A DNA stretch of 64,000 nt from positions 1 through 64,000 of the forward strand of contig JANPWX010000657.1 of assembly GCA_024734555.1 (NCBI GenBank). The letters are read 5' to 3'. A model generated the notes under the pieces. The model was not told the origin of the DNA. It searched no databases and worked only from the letters and a program-made list of their open reading frames with translations. Shown here piece by piece: positions 33,590 to 44,929 of this stretch. The stretch comes from Trochalopteron elliotii. Its lineage: Eukaryota > Chordata > Aves > Passeriformes > Leiothrichidae. The translations under genes were made by a program, and so were the position numbers. Positions within the stretch are counted from its first letter, which is position 1. Every line of letters begins with the position of its first letter.

Positions 33590-33855
33590 TGATTTCCAAA
33601 GAAGCTTCTTTATACCCAACGGTATTCCCAGGGTTAAAACCTTGCTGACACTTCCATCTACTGCCCTTAAAATAAAAAAAATCTCTCCATATTCCCAGTG
33701 CTGGAAGCAGTGGGAGCTGATGGAGCTCAGTGGAAGATCCCAACATGATCATCAACTATGAAAATGTGACCCAGTGATTCAAAACCCTCAGCAACCAGTT
33801 TGGTAAATGTGCAGCTATTGGGAATAAATATTCCCAACAAATCCTTGTGTCCATC
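33590..33855 (+). repeat. Local direct repeat, copy 2
   Basis: Second copy of the block at 31710-32030, preceded by TTTCCAAAGAAGCTTCTT and ACCCAACGGTATTCCCAG in the order expected for a tandem unit. The two copies are separated by the CR1/LTR nest. Confidence 0.75.
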
Positions 33856-34081
33856 TAAAATCCTGCCATTCCTTCCCCATCTCCAGTGGCTTCTACTCCA
33901 ACAATTTTTCACCGTTTCCCTGTTCAAACCTCACTCCTTTGCTCTGTGCTGAATAAATTCTCTTTTACCTTCTGGAATCCTCTCCTGGAGTGTCTGCAGG
34001 TTCCCTGTGCTGTGCTTTGAGAGCCAAACCATTCATCCTGACCTGACTCAGAGGCTGCTTTCCTCAGCCAGTTCATCATGG
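33856..34081. other. Single-copy DNA
   Basis: No feature recognised. Confidence 0.3.
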
Positions 34082-34160
34082 AATTGGCTTTGTCCCAGTT
34101 GGGTTTGTCCCAGTTGGGTTTGTCCTAATTGGGTTTGTCCTAATTGGGTTTGTCCCATGG
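34082..34160 (+). repeat. 15-bp minisatellite, about five copies
   Basis: GTCCCAGTTGGGTTT twice, then GTCCTAATTGGGTTT twice, then a partial unit. The open frame (repeated Trp-Val-Cys-Pro) exists only because 15 is a multiple of three. Confidence 0.92.
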
Positions 34161-34199
34161 TGCTTTCTTGGGCTGATCAGTATCTTTGTGGGGATGAAG

Positions 34200-34320
34200 G
34201 GCCTGGGAGTGAGAGCAAACTCCTGAGAGTGAGTGCAGCATTGCAGGGGTGAGTGCAGCATCCCAGTCCACACTCCCAGGAGTGAGTGCACACTCCCAGG
34301 AATGCTCTCTCCAGCCTATT
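34200..34320 (+). repeat. Degenerate repeat of GAGTGCA / ACTCCCAGGA motifs
   Basis: GTGAGTGCAGCAT, ACACTCCCAGGAGTGAGTGC and related motifs recur three to four times with irregular spacing. Confidence 0.6.
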
Positions 34321-34934
34321 ATGGGATGGAGCTCCTTTTCCTGCTCCATCCCCTCATTCCCAGCCCAGCTGTTCAATGGTGCCTCAGCAGTGCCCTGGAT
34401 CCCCCAGCTCTGCTCTCTGTCCATCCTCACCCCAATCCCTTTCCCAGGATCATTTCCTCACCTGCTGGTTGGGGTTTCACACCTCCATGCCCAAAGGGGA
34501 GGGATAAACTGCTTTTCCCAGCTCTGCTTTCTCCCCTCTGTGTCCATCTTTTCTTCCCTGCTCTGTTCCATCCCTCACCTTTCCCAGTTTTTGCTAATCC
34601 TGCTCTCCCCTCCCCTGACCCTGATAACCTCATCCCACACCAATCAATTTATTCTCTTTAATATCTCCACACACTTTCTTTGCAGCCACCTGGGAAGGTT
34701 TTAACAGAGACTTTTTTTAGAAAGCTTTTCCCAGCCTTTAATCCCAAATCTGACCTGCTCCAGTGATTCCCTCCCCATAGGAATTATGGCAGCAGCTTCT
34801 CCCTGAACCTGCCTGGGGCAGATTTGTTCTGCTAAAGTTCTGCCTCTTTCTTTTTTGGGATTTTTTCCTCCTGTGCCAGGAGCATCAGGATCATCTCAAG
34901 GCTGCACCCACCTCAACAAATTAAAATCCCACAG
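34321..34934. other. Pyrimidine-rich single-copy DNA
   Basis: C/T-rich on the plus strand, giving several Pro/Ser/Leu-rich open frames at 34233-34704 without a domain. Not supported as a gene. Confidence 0.4.
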
Positions 34935-34995
34935 TTCCAGGATGTGCTGGGCTGGAAGGGACCTCTGAGATCATCCAGTTGCAAACACCCCAGGG
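34935..34995 (-). mobile_element. Short CR1 LINE terminus
   Basis: GGGCTGGAAGGGACCTCTGA then GATCATCCAGTTGCAAAC. Confidence 0.7.
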
Positions 34996-36603
34996 ACACT
35001 CACATGACTAAATTGCAATTTATTGTCTGAGGAACTGCAGAGGAATCACCCCAAATTCTACCCTGAGTTCCTTTATCTGCTCATTCCAGCTGGGAAGCAG
35101 CTCTGGAAGCACCTGGAAGTCGTGGGGTGAGCAGGGTGACAGCGCAGGGAGCGTGGACACAAGGGTGGGGACAGCCAGAGGCCTGGGAAAGGTGACAGAA
35201 CAAAACCAGGAAGAGAACGTGCCCTCAGCAGCTTTTCCCCTCCTTAATAAAATCATCCAGTAAAACGTCACACCTGTCTTCAAAACTGCAGATCACTTTT
35301 CTTCATTTCATTTTTCTTCTTACCTTGCCTTGCCTTGCCTTTTCTGTTTTTTATTGCTTTTCCTTCCACCCCATGAATTTTGAAGAGATAAAATCCTCCA
35401 CAGTGCCTGGGGAGAATTAACCCTCCTATAATCACTCCTGGCAGGTCACAGGATGTAAATCAGCTGATAATTCTCTGTCCTTCCCCTTGGATATCTCCCC
35501 CTGATCCACAATTTTAGCTGCCTTTAAAGAGGAGTTTTTATGGAGGGTAACACCATTCCCAGCATTTCCTGCATCCACGTGTTCCTCATTTGGGGTCTCC
35601 CATGCAAACGTTGCTTCTCGTGGCATTCCCAAATAAAAACCTCATGGGGTTGACTCTGAAACGCTGCATTAAGTTCCACCCTTGTGGTATTTCAGGGAAA
35701 GAATTAATTTTTTTTTTTTTAATTTTTTTTTTTTTTTTTTTTTTTGCATCAGGACAAAATTCAGCTCTGGATTTTATTACCTGAACCTCTTAAGAAAAAT
35801 CATCCCAGAGTTACCCGGTGATGATCTATCAAACTTGGGCTGATTTAGAGCTCAGGTTGGTGCCTGCTCAGTGATTTTTCCTCCAGTTTCACTCCCCTTC
35901 CCTCTTTCCCTTCCAGATGACACTGGCTGGGTGTTTATCAATGAGATCCCAATAAATGGGGAATAAAATTAATTTCAACTAAAATTTTAATTAATTTTAT
36001 TTCAATTTCAATAAAATTAATTAATTCAACTCCAGGTCCCCACCACTTCCAGGGCACTTTGTCCCTTCAAATCCAATGGGAATAAAAGAGCCTCAAAGCA
36101 GCAGAAAAGTGAATTTCTTCCCTCTGTGCATCACAATATCCTGGTTAGTTTGATAGAAAACAAAATCATTCCAAGCATTCCTTTTGGAATATTTTAAAAT
36201 ATTCACATTTTATTAGCTCTAGTTAATAAATACCATTAAATAATTAGTAGTGAGGCAAGAAAAAAACCTTAATTATATTTTTTCAATTTATTTTGTAGTA
36301 CTGGTATTTTCTACTCTTTTACCTGAGAATATTCTCTATTTGCAGTGAATTTAATTTAGCTGGTTGATAATAAGGGATTGTTTAAGAGTTTAGTTCATTT
36401 TCCCATCTATTTTTTTCCTTTCTTCCCTTTTTGAGTCTGTTTTTCTCTCTAAACTTTCCTTTTCTTCCTCTAAGGTTTGCAGCATTTTTCCATCATTCCA
36501 GATAGCTAAATGCTGTGTGAAGGTAACTCAAATATTCAAGATATTCACTGAAAAATGCAAATAAACCAACCTGAGAATAAAGAGATTTCATTATTTTTTT
36601 GAT
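34996..36603. other. Single-copy DNA with (CTTGC) and poly-T patches
   Basis: CCTTGCCTTGCCTTGCC at about 35322-35340; two T runs at 35708-35745; an AATTAATT-rich patch at 35965-36025. No gene seen. Confidence 0.5.
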
Positions 36604-36632
36604 GTTTTGTTTTGTTTTGTTTGTTTGTTTCA
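36604..36632. repeat. (TTTTG)n / (TTTG)n microsatellite
   Basis: GTTTTGTTTTGTTTTG followed by TTTGTTTGTTTC. Confidence 0.9.
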
Positions 36633-38629
36633 TTATTTATTCTGAGTTTTCCATTTAAAAAATTTGCAAAATTAAAAATTCTTTTGCTAATTTTTGGTTT
36701 TTTTGGTCTGGATGTTCACCCAAATCCCTTTTCTCAAATGACACACATTAGAAACAAGGTGATTTTTAGAAAATATATTGAATTCAAATCCTGCTTCATT
36801 GCCCCAAATTTCTGTGCCACAGGTGAGTGGGAGAAGGAAAAAACTGACCTATAAATCAAGAAGATTTTCTTTTCAGAACCAACAGAAATGAGATAATTTT
36901 TGTCTGTCCTCTGTCATGCAACTTGACCTTTTTGACCATAACCACAAAAAAAAGCAAAATATTTGGTTAAATCATAATCTAAAAATTAGGAACTCGTATG
37001 AGTCCAGCAAGTGGAATTTGAAGGAGGAAAAATAATTCCAAACTCATGGAATTAATAAAAATTAATAAATAATTAATAAAAATAATTCCAAACTCATTCC
37101 CTGCAGGTGTCTTCCCTACCAAGGGTGGACTCTTCTCTCCATTGGGTATCGTATTTAATACAGAGAATTTTCATGCATGAAGATCTGAACTCATCTTCAA
37201 ATATTCATGGAAAATCCATGATGGAAAAACCTCTTGGACTCCCTGACTGTGGAGTTTTGGACAAGAGGAGACAGAAGTGAAAGCAAGGCAGAGAAAATAA
37301 AAAGGATGTGGAGTTCAGGACTTTTTGGGATGAGCTGACCCTTGGTGATATCACTAAACCCTTCCTGGCTGTTTCCTTTGTGATAACCTCACCCTGCTTT
37401 CCTGGAAAGTTCTGGGATTTGGAGAATTACTTATTTAGACTTTTCTTTTTTTTTCTGTTTTCTAACTTACTCTTCAACTGTGTGGACACAAGGAAGGAAT
37501 AAGAACTCCCCATAACAATATTTTTGCAGCTCAGTGCTGTCTCTTATCTCCCCCTCCTTTCCTCTCTGAATTTAGGAGCCCTTCAGGCTGCAGGGAAGTT
37601 TTTTTTGTGGCTGGTGAGAGGTGCAGGACATTCTGTGGATTTTCTCCTGGTCCTTTTTGGAAGTTTGAGATGGCAGGGGACTGGACTCAGAGGACCTCAA
37701 GGATTCTCCTTCTTTTCCTATGCTCTGAATCTGATTCCTGTCCCAGTCATCCAAAAAGGGAGAATCTGCTCATTCTCTATTTTTGGAAGGCCTATTAAGT
37801 CTATTAAGGTCTATTTACAGTTGCTCTGGAGTCTTGAGTCAGTCCAGAGTGCTTTAGCAAATGCTTTCTGAGGTCTTTGAACTCCTGCAAGCCACGAGGG
37901 AAGGGGGGAAAAAAACCAGAGGATTTCTGCATTTTAAGGCCAAGGGCTTTTTGGATTATTTAAAATCATCTCCAACGTAAACCAGCCCCATGATTTCCAT
38001 CCAGATCTTCCTGTGCCGAGCTCAGCTGCTGGAGTCAGAGGTGCCAAGCACTTGGAGATGATGACAGGTGAGGGAAAGAGCTGCAGATGGATAAAACATC
38101 CCTGGTAGCATCCGGATGCTGCCTGTGGAACGGAGGAGTGATGCTGTAATGGAAGAGCAGCCGCTGCTCCCTGGCTCCAGAGCCTTGGTGGTCCTTCCAG
38201 CAGCTCCCCGCAGGATTTGTCTGGCATTTCCAGCCTCAGGCTTGGCAACCAGAGTCCTCAGTGGCCTTGGAGAAACAGGGAAAGGTTTTGGGTTGCTGTT
38301 GGCCACAGAGGGTTGGGAATCACTGAGTTTGCCCAAGAACCGGCTCTGCAGAAACGCCACATTCCCCAGGGGACACTGATGACAGCACAGCTGATGGAGC
38401 TTGGCCTTTCCCAGCTTGCCTGTGGTCAACCACACAATTTGTTTGTCATGCTGAGCCTGAGGAAGTTCCCAGTGTCAGAGCCAGCAGCAGCTTTGGCCTG
38501 AGGGGTGACATCAGCCGTGATCTGGGGGGACACCAGGAGGGACGTGATCCTGGTTCTGGTGACAGCACTGGGAGCTCTGGTGGCAATGTGGGATTTAAGT
38601 GGTGTGTTACAATTCTGGCTGCTTTATCT
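36633..38629. other. Single-copy DNA; GC-rich part at 38.1-38.6 kb
   Basis: A 20-bp direct repeat AAAAATAATTCCAAACTCAT lies at about 37029 and 37078. From 38,100 to 38,600 GC content rises and overlapping frames occur on both strands (for example 38116-38379 and 38022-38435), but no domain, splice pattern or family is recognised. It is left unassigned. Confidence 0.35.
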
Positions 38630-39059
38630 TGGTTGAGGTCAGGATGAAAGACACAGGAAACATAGAATCGAGCTCAGTTTTAGTTGTTTATTATATCTTG
38701 TTTATTTACAGTATTTACAGTGTGGGCTCTAGTATGCCAGCTAGAGAAATGAGGCAAAATGGAGACTTTCTAACTTTTACTAAGCATTTAAGAGATAATT
38801 ACTCAATACCAAAGTGACACCTATATTATTTATGTTTTTGACCCAATAGTGACTATTTGATGTTCGCAATGCAGACGTCCTTCACCCAATTAGAGAAAAC
38901 CACCCAAATCCATGAAGAAGACAGAAGAAGAAAGTAAAGAAGAAAAACTCAGACAACACCCTGAATTCTCCATCTTGGCTCACACACATTACTATATCCT
39001 AAAATCTCAAACTTGAGTTTTTATTTCGTAAAATCACACAATACTATTCTGACTACACA
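38630..39059 (-). mobile_element. Solo LTR, family C (copy 1)
   Basis: On the minus strand it starts TGTGTAGTCAGAATAG and ends about CCTCAACCA. Along its length it matches 44930-45342: ATAGTAATGTGTGTGAG, GTTGTCTGAGTTTTTCTTC, TCTAATTGGGTGAA, AATATAGGTGTCA and AATAAACAACT (the polyadenylation signal). No target duplication could be made out, so the ends may be off by a few bases. Confidence 0.75.
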
Positions 39060-39488
39060 CTTACAACTTTACTGCCATCACTCAATTTCAGGAGCTTGTT
39101 CCAAGGCCTCAGGTCAAATGTGGTGCCTGCCCAAGGGTCAGCACCCCTCAGCTCAGAAATCTTAAAATTTTCAGCCTCCAGAGTTCCAGCAGTGATGGTT
39201 ACTGATGGTTAATTATTTATCCCCAATAAACATCTCCAGTGGAGATGGGGAGGCACTCAGATGAGGCAGTCAAGTCCACACCCCACGCACACCATGGCTG
39301 GCTCAGCCAAGAGAGGCAAGAAGGGCCTTTCTATGATAAATTCCAGCAAAAGGTCGCTCCATCACGCTGAAGGGTATCAGGGACAAAAGACCCAGATCAA
39401 AGGTGTGCACAGGGTTAAATATGGGGTCAGGAACCAATGGTCTGAGGGCACAAGGGGGTACAAAGGGCAGTGCCCTATAGGGAACATG
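39060..39488. other. Single-copy DNA between LTRs
   Basis: No gene or repeat recognised. Confidence 0.35.
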
Positions 39489-39788
39489 GGGCAGTGCAGC
39501 CCTGGTTCGTGCCTGAGGTGTTTTGGTTTTCTGAAATTCTTTTCCCAGGGAATTTTCTGTAAACAGGAGAAATGTTTTTGTAACTGTACCTATGTTTTCA
39601 TTCCAAGGACTTCTTGATGTCCCTCTGGACTGACCAATGTGAGTGAAGAGGTTTGTCTTTGTGTCACCAATTGAATTGGTCTGTGTAAAATAGTATAAAA
39701 GGGAGACACATCCCAACAATAAAGGAGTCATTTTCAGCCTTGTGAAGTTGGAGTCTGTGTTGTTGTGGTGTAAAACAGATCAGGGCAG
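39489..39788 (+). mobile_element. Solo LTR, family B (copy 1), with 6-bp target duplication
   Basis: The LTR is 39495-39782: it begins TGCAGCCCTGGTT and ends AAAACAGATCA, flanked by a perfect GGGCAG duplication (39489-39494 and 39783-39788). TATAAAA at 39694-39700 is followed 24 bp later by AATAAA at 39718-39723. At 288 bp it is short, as usual for ERVK-type solo LTRs in birds. No internal viral sequence adjoins it. Confidence 0.92.
39694..39700 (+). promoter_or_regulatory. LTR TATA box
   Basis: AGTATAAAAGGGAG is conserved in the other family-B copies (40487-40493 and, inverted, at 42545 and 63055), which marks it as the LTR core promoter. Activity today is unknown. Confidence 0.7.
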
Positions 39789-39932
39789 GCCACCAGGGAT
39801 ACCACAACCAATGGGGAATCAGGGAAAGAAGAAACTACAGAATTAGGGACATTTGGGGAGAGCAAAATTGGTGTGGATCACACAGTGTGGCACCATGGGG
39901 GAATTGTAAGGGTTTGGGCTTCTTTTCTTCTC

Positions 39933-40043
39933 TGCCAAGCTCAGTATGAATAAATACTCGGGAAAACGCCAAGCTCGAGTTGGGACTTGGCATGTTTATT
40001 ATATCTTATCTATTTATGGTATTTACAGGCTCAGAAAACATGA
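39933..40043 (-). mobile_element. LTR fragment, family C (3' part)
   Basis: TTTATTATATCTTATCTATT and GGTATTTACAG match 38680-38720 in the same orientation; the minus-strand end is GAGCTTGGCA. It carries the AATAAA region (minus-strand AATAAACATGCC) and stops abruptly where the family-B fragment begins. Confidence 0.65.
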
Positions 40044-40329
40044 GTTAGTATAAAAGGGAGACACATCCCAAAAAGAAAGGAGTCATTTTCAGCCTTTTGA
40101 AGTCGGAGTCTGTGTCGTTGTGGTGTAAAACAGAGTCAGTGCACAACCCGAAATTTCCCTCCTTGCATGAGTTCAGCTGCTCCTCTGCTACTGGAGGAGG
40201 TTTTTAAATGGGGTTGCTCAGCAGAGCAGGAGCTGTTTGATGAATGAAGCAGAGCAGCCAAGGCCCTGCCCCTCCATCCGAGCAGATTTCAGCCCAGCTG
40301 TTGAAAAGTGAGCAAGCCCTTGTGCCGTA
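40044..40329 (+). repeat. Tandem duplication unit 1: truncated family-B LTR plus 191-bp flank
   Basis: 40044-40138 is the 3' third of a family-B LTR (TATAAAAGGGAG, AAAACAGAGTCA). It is followed by 191 bp from GTGCACAACCCG to GTGCCGTAAA that reappear at 40571-40763, about 95% identical. Confidence 0.85.
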
Positions 40330-40763
40330 AAAATTTTCTGTAAACAAGAGAAGTGTTTTTGTAACTGTACCTATGTTTTCATTCTTTTCCCAGGAGGGAC
40401 TTCTTTTTGATGTCCCTCTGGTCTGACCAATGTGATTGAAGAGGTTTGTCTTTGTTTCACCAATCAAATTGGTCTGTGTAGAATAGTATAAAAGGGAGAC
40501 ACATCCCAAAAATAAAAGAGTCGTTTTCAGCCTGTTGGAGTCTGTGTTGTTGTGGTGTAAAACAGAGTCAGTGCACAACCCGAAATTTCCCTCTTTGCAT
40601 GAGTTCAGCTGCTCCTCTGCTACTGGAGGAGGCTTTTAAACGGGGCTGCTGAGCGGAGCAGGAGCTGTTTGATGAATGAAGCAGAGCAGCCACGGCCCCG
40701 CCGCTCCATCCGAACAGATTTCAGCCCAGCTGTTGAAAAGTGAGCAAGCCCTTGTGCCGTAAA
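40330..40763 (+). repeat. Tandem duplication unit 2: family-B LTR lacking 5' end plus flank
   Basis: The LTR part is 40330-40570, starting AATTTTCTGTAAACAAG, about 60 bp inside the usual start, with TATAAAA at 40487-40493 and AATAAA at 40511-40516. The flank 40571-40763 retains CpG sites that unit 1 has lost (ACGGGG, AGCGGA, CACGGC, CCCGCCGC). The junction GTGCCGTAAA/AATTTTCTG defines the duplication breakpoint. Confidence 0.85.
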
Positions 40764-41035
40764 CATGGGAGCAGGGCTGTAAATGACATGGCCACCCACT
40801 TCTAGGTCTCCTTTCCCTGCCAAAGCAGTAAAAAAAAGGGACCTTAAAGAGCGAGAGTGTGTGAATCCAGCCCTTGGAATATTTTTCCGTTTGCTCGTAT
40901 TTACGTTAACGAGCGCTGACACTCTGGGCTCGCATTCCCAGCTCAGTGCTTCACCAGACTGGCCAGCAACAAAACCAAGGAGATGAGACTAAACAGATGA
41001 TTTGAGGAGGCTTTTATTATGATGGTGGTGGTGAT
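40764..41035. other. Single-copy DNA
   Basis: No feature recognised. Confidence 0.3.
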
Positions 41036-41069
41036 GATGGTTATTATTATTATTATTATTATTATTTTA
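41036..41069. repeat. (TTA)n microsatellite
   Basis: About nine TTA units, preceded by a GATGGTGGTGGTGATGATGG patch. Confidence 0.95.
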
Positions 41070-41569
41070 TTCCTCCAGGCTGTGGAAGGAAAAGACAGTG
41101 GGCACACGTCTGGTTTCAAGAAGATAAAAGCTCGGTTTAGAGACAGGTTTAAGGGCAGGAAAAAGAAGAAATTCAAGGAAAATTGTTGTCTGCACACTCA
41201 TTTTAATAGGATTAGTTGGCAATGTTTTCCAGTGGGTAAAATGTTCCTCTGAAAAAGGTCAGCCTGCCTGGATGAGGTCCTGCTGCCTGACAGCAGATTG
41301 CTTTACCTTCCGTTCAACCAGGGATAAAAAGATGCTGGAAAAGCCTCTCTGCTCATTGAAGCAGCTTTTTGTGAGTCATTTGCAGCAATGCAGACAGACA
41401 CAAGGTGGACAAGAAATGAAAAGCAGCTCCTTTGGTCCATGTGGGGGTCCATTGCATCCCCTGTACCCCCCAGTACATCCCAAAAACCACAGCACCAGTG
41501 ATGGGAAAGGGCTGTGGGCTACATTTCCATACATTTATACATAAATAAGAATGTATCCATGGGCTGAGT
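41070..41569. other. Single-copy DNA, no gene seen
   Basis: No feature recognised. Confidence 0.35.
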
Positions 41570-42175
41570 GACCTGGGAATGTGCTCTTCCAGTCCAGAAA
41601 GACAACTGTGTCCAGGGATGCATCAAAAGGAACGTGGCCAGCAGGGTGAGTGAAGTCATTCTGACAGTCCACTCCATTCCTGTGCTGCATCCAGCTCTGG
41701 AGACCCCAGAACAAGGATGTGGAGCTGCTGGAGAGTCCAGAGGAGGCCATGGAGCTGTTCCAAGGGCTGCAGCTCCTCTGCTCTGGGAAAGCTGGGAATG
41801 TTCCCCTGGAGAGGAGAAGGCTCCAGGGAGAGCTCAGAACCCCTGCCAGGGCCTAAAGGGGCTCCAGGAGAGCTGGAGAGGGACTGGGGACAAGGGATGG
41901 GGGGACAGGACACAGGGAATGGCTTTAAAGTAGCAAGATCAGGTTGGATATTGGGCAGGAATTGTTCCCTATGAGGGTGGGCAGGCCCTGGCACAGGGTG
42001 CCCAGAGAAGCTGTCCTGCCCCTGGATCCCTGGAAGTGTCCAAGGCCAGGCTGGACAGGACTTGGATCACCCTGAGATAGTGGAAGGTGTCCCTGCCCAT
42101 GGCAGGGGTGGAACTGGATCATCTTTTGAGTTCCTTCCCAACCCAAACTTTCCTAAGGTTCTCTGACCATCAGCC
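41570..42175 (+). mobile_element. CR1 LINE 3' end, about 600 bp
   Basis: The longest single undisturbed CR1 in the window: TGCTCTTCCAGTCCAGAAAG, GCATCAAAAGGAACGTGGCC, GAGCTGCTGGAGAGTCCAG, GAGAGGGACTGGGGACAAGG, GTGCCCAGAGAAGCTGTCC, TAGTGGAAGGTGTCCCTGCC and TCCTTCCCAACCCAAAC. It covers the end of the ORF2 region and the 3' UTR; no intact reverse transcriptase frame is present. Confidence 0.9.
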
Positions 42176-42369
42176 TGGGTCCACACATCCAAAATTTGTG
42201 ATATCCCATGAGTGGTCTGAGACACCACAAGCTCTGCCTCCTCAGCCTAGATAAGTACAAGCTTCATCTGCCAAATTAACTAAGATTGGCTTATTTAAAT
42301 CAGAACTAATTCCTTTACTTCAAGACAGAGGACCATGCTCTGATGAAGCGTGAGGGCAGTGACCATGTC

Positions 42370-43292
42370 CTAAAAATCCCAAATCTCCTAAATCCTCATG
42401 CTCCCAGTGAAATGCAGCCACAGGACTTGATTCCATTCCTGATGTTCAGAGATTGGATGTGTGACACTGTTTTACACCACAACGACACTGACTTTGACTT
42501 CAGAAGGCTAAAAATGACTCTTTTATTTTTGGGATGTGTCTCCCTTTTATACCATTCTACACAGACCAATTCCATTGGTGACACAAAGACAAACCTCTTC
42601 ACTCACATTGGTCAGTCCAGAGGGACATCAAGAAGAAGTCCCTCCCAGGGAAAAGAATGAAAACACAGGTACAGTTTACAAAAACATCTCTCCTGTTTAC
42701 AGAAAATTCCTTGGGAAAAGAATTTCAGAAAACCAGAACATTTCAGGTAGGAAACCAGGGCTACAGATGTGGAAGCTTTTCTCCACCTCAGGATATCAAA
42801 GTGTTCCATAAAGGGGCTCAGGATTGTTTTCCTGCCTGGCTGACTCACCAGCTGCCAGGGATTCCAGCCCAGATGTCACCACAAGAGGTGACCCTGCAAA
42901 GGCCAAAGGCTCACAAAGTGACAGCAGAATCCTGACATCCCTCATGCCACACTTCCCACCTCCACCACCTTGGCTTTTCCCTTTAAAATCCCGAATCTCC
43001 AGGGTTCCTCAAGCTCCCAGTGCCACCCCTGAGGAAATGCAGCCACAGGACTCCGTTCCATCCATTCCTGGTGTTCAGAGATTGGATATGGAAGCCTTTT
43101 CTCCACCTCAGCACATCGAAGTGTTCCATAAATCAGCTCAGGATTGTTTTCCTGCCTGGCTGACTCACCAGCCCAGATGTCACCACAAGAGGTGACCCTG
43201 CAAAGGCCACGGGCTCACAAAGTGGCAGCAGAATCCTGACATCCCTCATGCCACACTTCCCACCTCCACCAGCCCGAGCTTTTCCCTTTCTA
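42370..43292 (+). repeat. Two-copy tandem duplication (about 310 bp) holding an LTR in copy 1
   Basis: Unit 1 is 42370-42461 plus 42766-42978; unit 2 is about 42981-43292. Shared blocks include GAAATGCAGCCACAGGACT, GTTCAGAGATTGGAT, CTGCCTGGCTGACTCACCAG and CTGACATCCCTCATGCCACA. Unit 2 lacks the LTR and keeps the undisturbed site AGATTGGATATGGAAG near 43078-43094. Confidence 0.9.
42456..42771 (-). mobile_element. Solo LTR, family B (copy 2), with 6-bp target duplication
   Basis: The LTR is 42462-42765 (plus-strand ends TGACACTGTTTTAC and ACCAGGGCTACA), flanked by GATGTG on both sides (42456-42461 and 42766-42771). Minus-strand TATA box and AATAAA are present. The integration point is confirmed by the empty sister site in the adjacent duplicate. 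Confidence 0.95.
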
Positions 43293-44929
43293 TCCATCAT
43301 CCTGATCCTCCTAGGAAGGAGATCAATCATTTTGTGCCTCGTTTTTCCACTCAGGGTGAGTCAAGCAGGGATGACTGAGGTGACTTGGATGGATCCTTAG
43401 GACAGTGCCAGGAGGAGCAAGCAGCTCTCCCAGGGAAGGGGCAACAGTGAGTGAGACACCAGCTCGTGCAAAGCAGGGATTCACTCAGGCCAGTGAGGCA
43501 ATGGAAAATTTCCTGCCATTGCTGAAAGTTGGGAAGATCAGAAACATTTTATTTTTCAGGGGAAAAAAAAAAATCCATCAAACATTCTGTCTATCTCCAT
43601 CCTGGTCCTTAAAAAAAATCTGCCAGGATATCCAGTGGTAAATTTGATAAGATTATTGATCCACTGCCTGCTAAAAATAATAAATACTGATTTTATAGCA
43701 TGATTTTATAGCACAGTTATCCTGACCCTTGACCCAACACTAACCTTTCTCTGTTACACAAGGAATAATTATCCCCTTCCCTCTCCCTAAGGAATTACTG
43801 ACCTTATCCCCTTTTCCTTGCTAACACATCCTCCCTAACACATCTTCCTGCTCCTCAAATATCCCCTCTGCAGGCAATTAACATCATTAAATTATGCTCA
43901 GAACAGTTTTTTCCCCACAAGTTCTTAGTTTGTTACTAGTCCCAGGCCTGCAGAAAGGTTTCCCTGTCTCCAGACTTCCCTGCTCTGCTACTCTGTCACC
44001 AAATTAATAAAAGAGTTACTACAAGACTTTATTCATATAGTTAATTCCGAGCTAAATCAGAGAATTTGCATCTGAAATGGGATGGATTTTAAGCCCTTCT
44101 TAAACCTCTACCCACTCTCTGTTGAGGGAAATAAATGAAGGTTGTCTTGTTTCACTGGATGCTCTGTGCTAAGGACAAGAAATCATTTTCTCTCTCAGTT
44201 TCATGGTGAGGTACAAAGAATCCCCGATATTTTTATTTTTTTTTTTTAATTTTTTTTTTTTGGCTGTTAATTGTTTCCAGAGCAAGACACGTCTTTGGAA
44301 CAGGCTGTGGAATTATCCAGCAAGGACATTCCCAAATGTTTCCTGAGGACACCAGCCTGTGGTGTGGCTCCTCCAAGTGATGACTCCTGCATTCAACAGA
44401 GAGACTTCAACCAGCTGGGTGAGACAGGGAATGGCTTTGTCAGGCAGGGAAAGGCTTCCCTCTTGGAAACAGGGAAGGTCCTGGTGGTTGAGAGCTGATA
44501 ATTGGGTTTTAAATGATTAAATTTCACGTTCTGGCTGGGTCAGAGCCAGCTCAGAGCAGCTTTTCTGCTGCAGGGTGCAGGGAAAGAGAAGCTCTGTCAC
44601 TGTGATCCTGGCAGCTCCCCTGGAATGTGTCCAGGGGTGAGATTCCAGCATCTCCCTGTCCAAAATGAGGTGTCCAACGCTTCTGTGCCTGCTTTCCTTG
44701 AGCCAGGAGTGCTGATTTCTGACATCACCCTGCAAGGACCGTGCAGGCAGGTTGGTCTGGGATCAGTAATTCCAAATTCCTTCACGTTTGGTGGAGAAAA
44801 TCTGTTGGAATTTTCTGGAAACTGAGGATTTTAGGCTTTCTGTGGCACTGACCCTCAAGCAAACACGACATTTGACCTGAGGCTTTGACAAAGGAGTCCA
44901 AAATTGAGCGACAGCACTGGGATTGTGGG
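43293..44929. other. Single-copy DNA, no gene seen
   Basis: A T-run lies at 44230-44264. The frame at 44271-44498 follows a TTTCCAG that resembles a splice acceptor but codes for nothing recognised. Confidence 0.35.

Noticed and set aside
38022..38435. GC-rich frames at 38.0-38.4 kb as a gene exon
   Set aside because: Open on both strands, no recognised domain and no convincing splice sites; left unassigned.
44271..44498. 75-codon frame after a TTTCCAG as a possible exon
   Set aside because: An acceptor-like sequence after a T-run is common by chance and the translation resembles nothing known to me.
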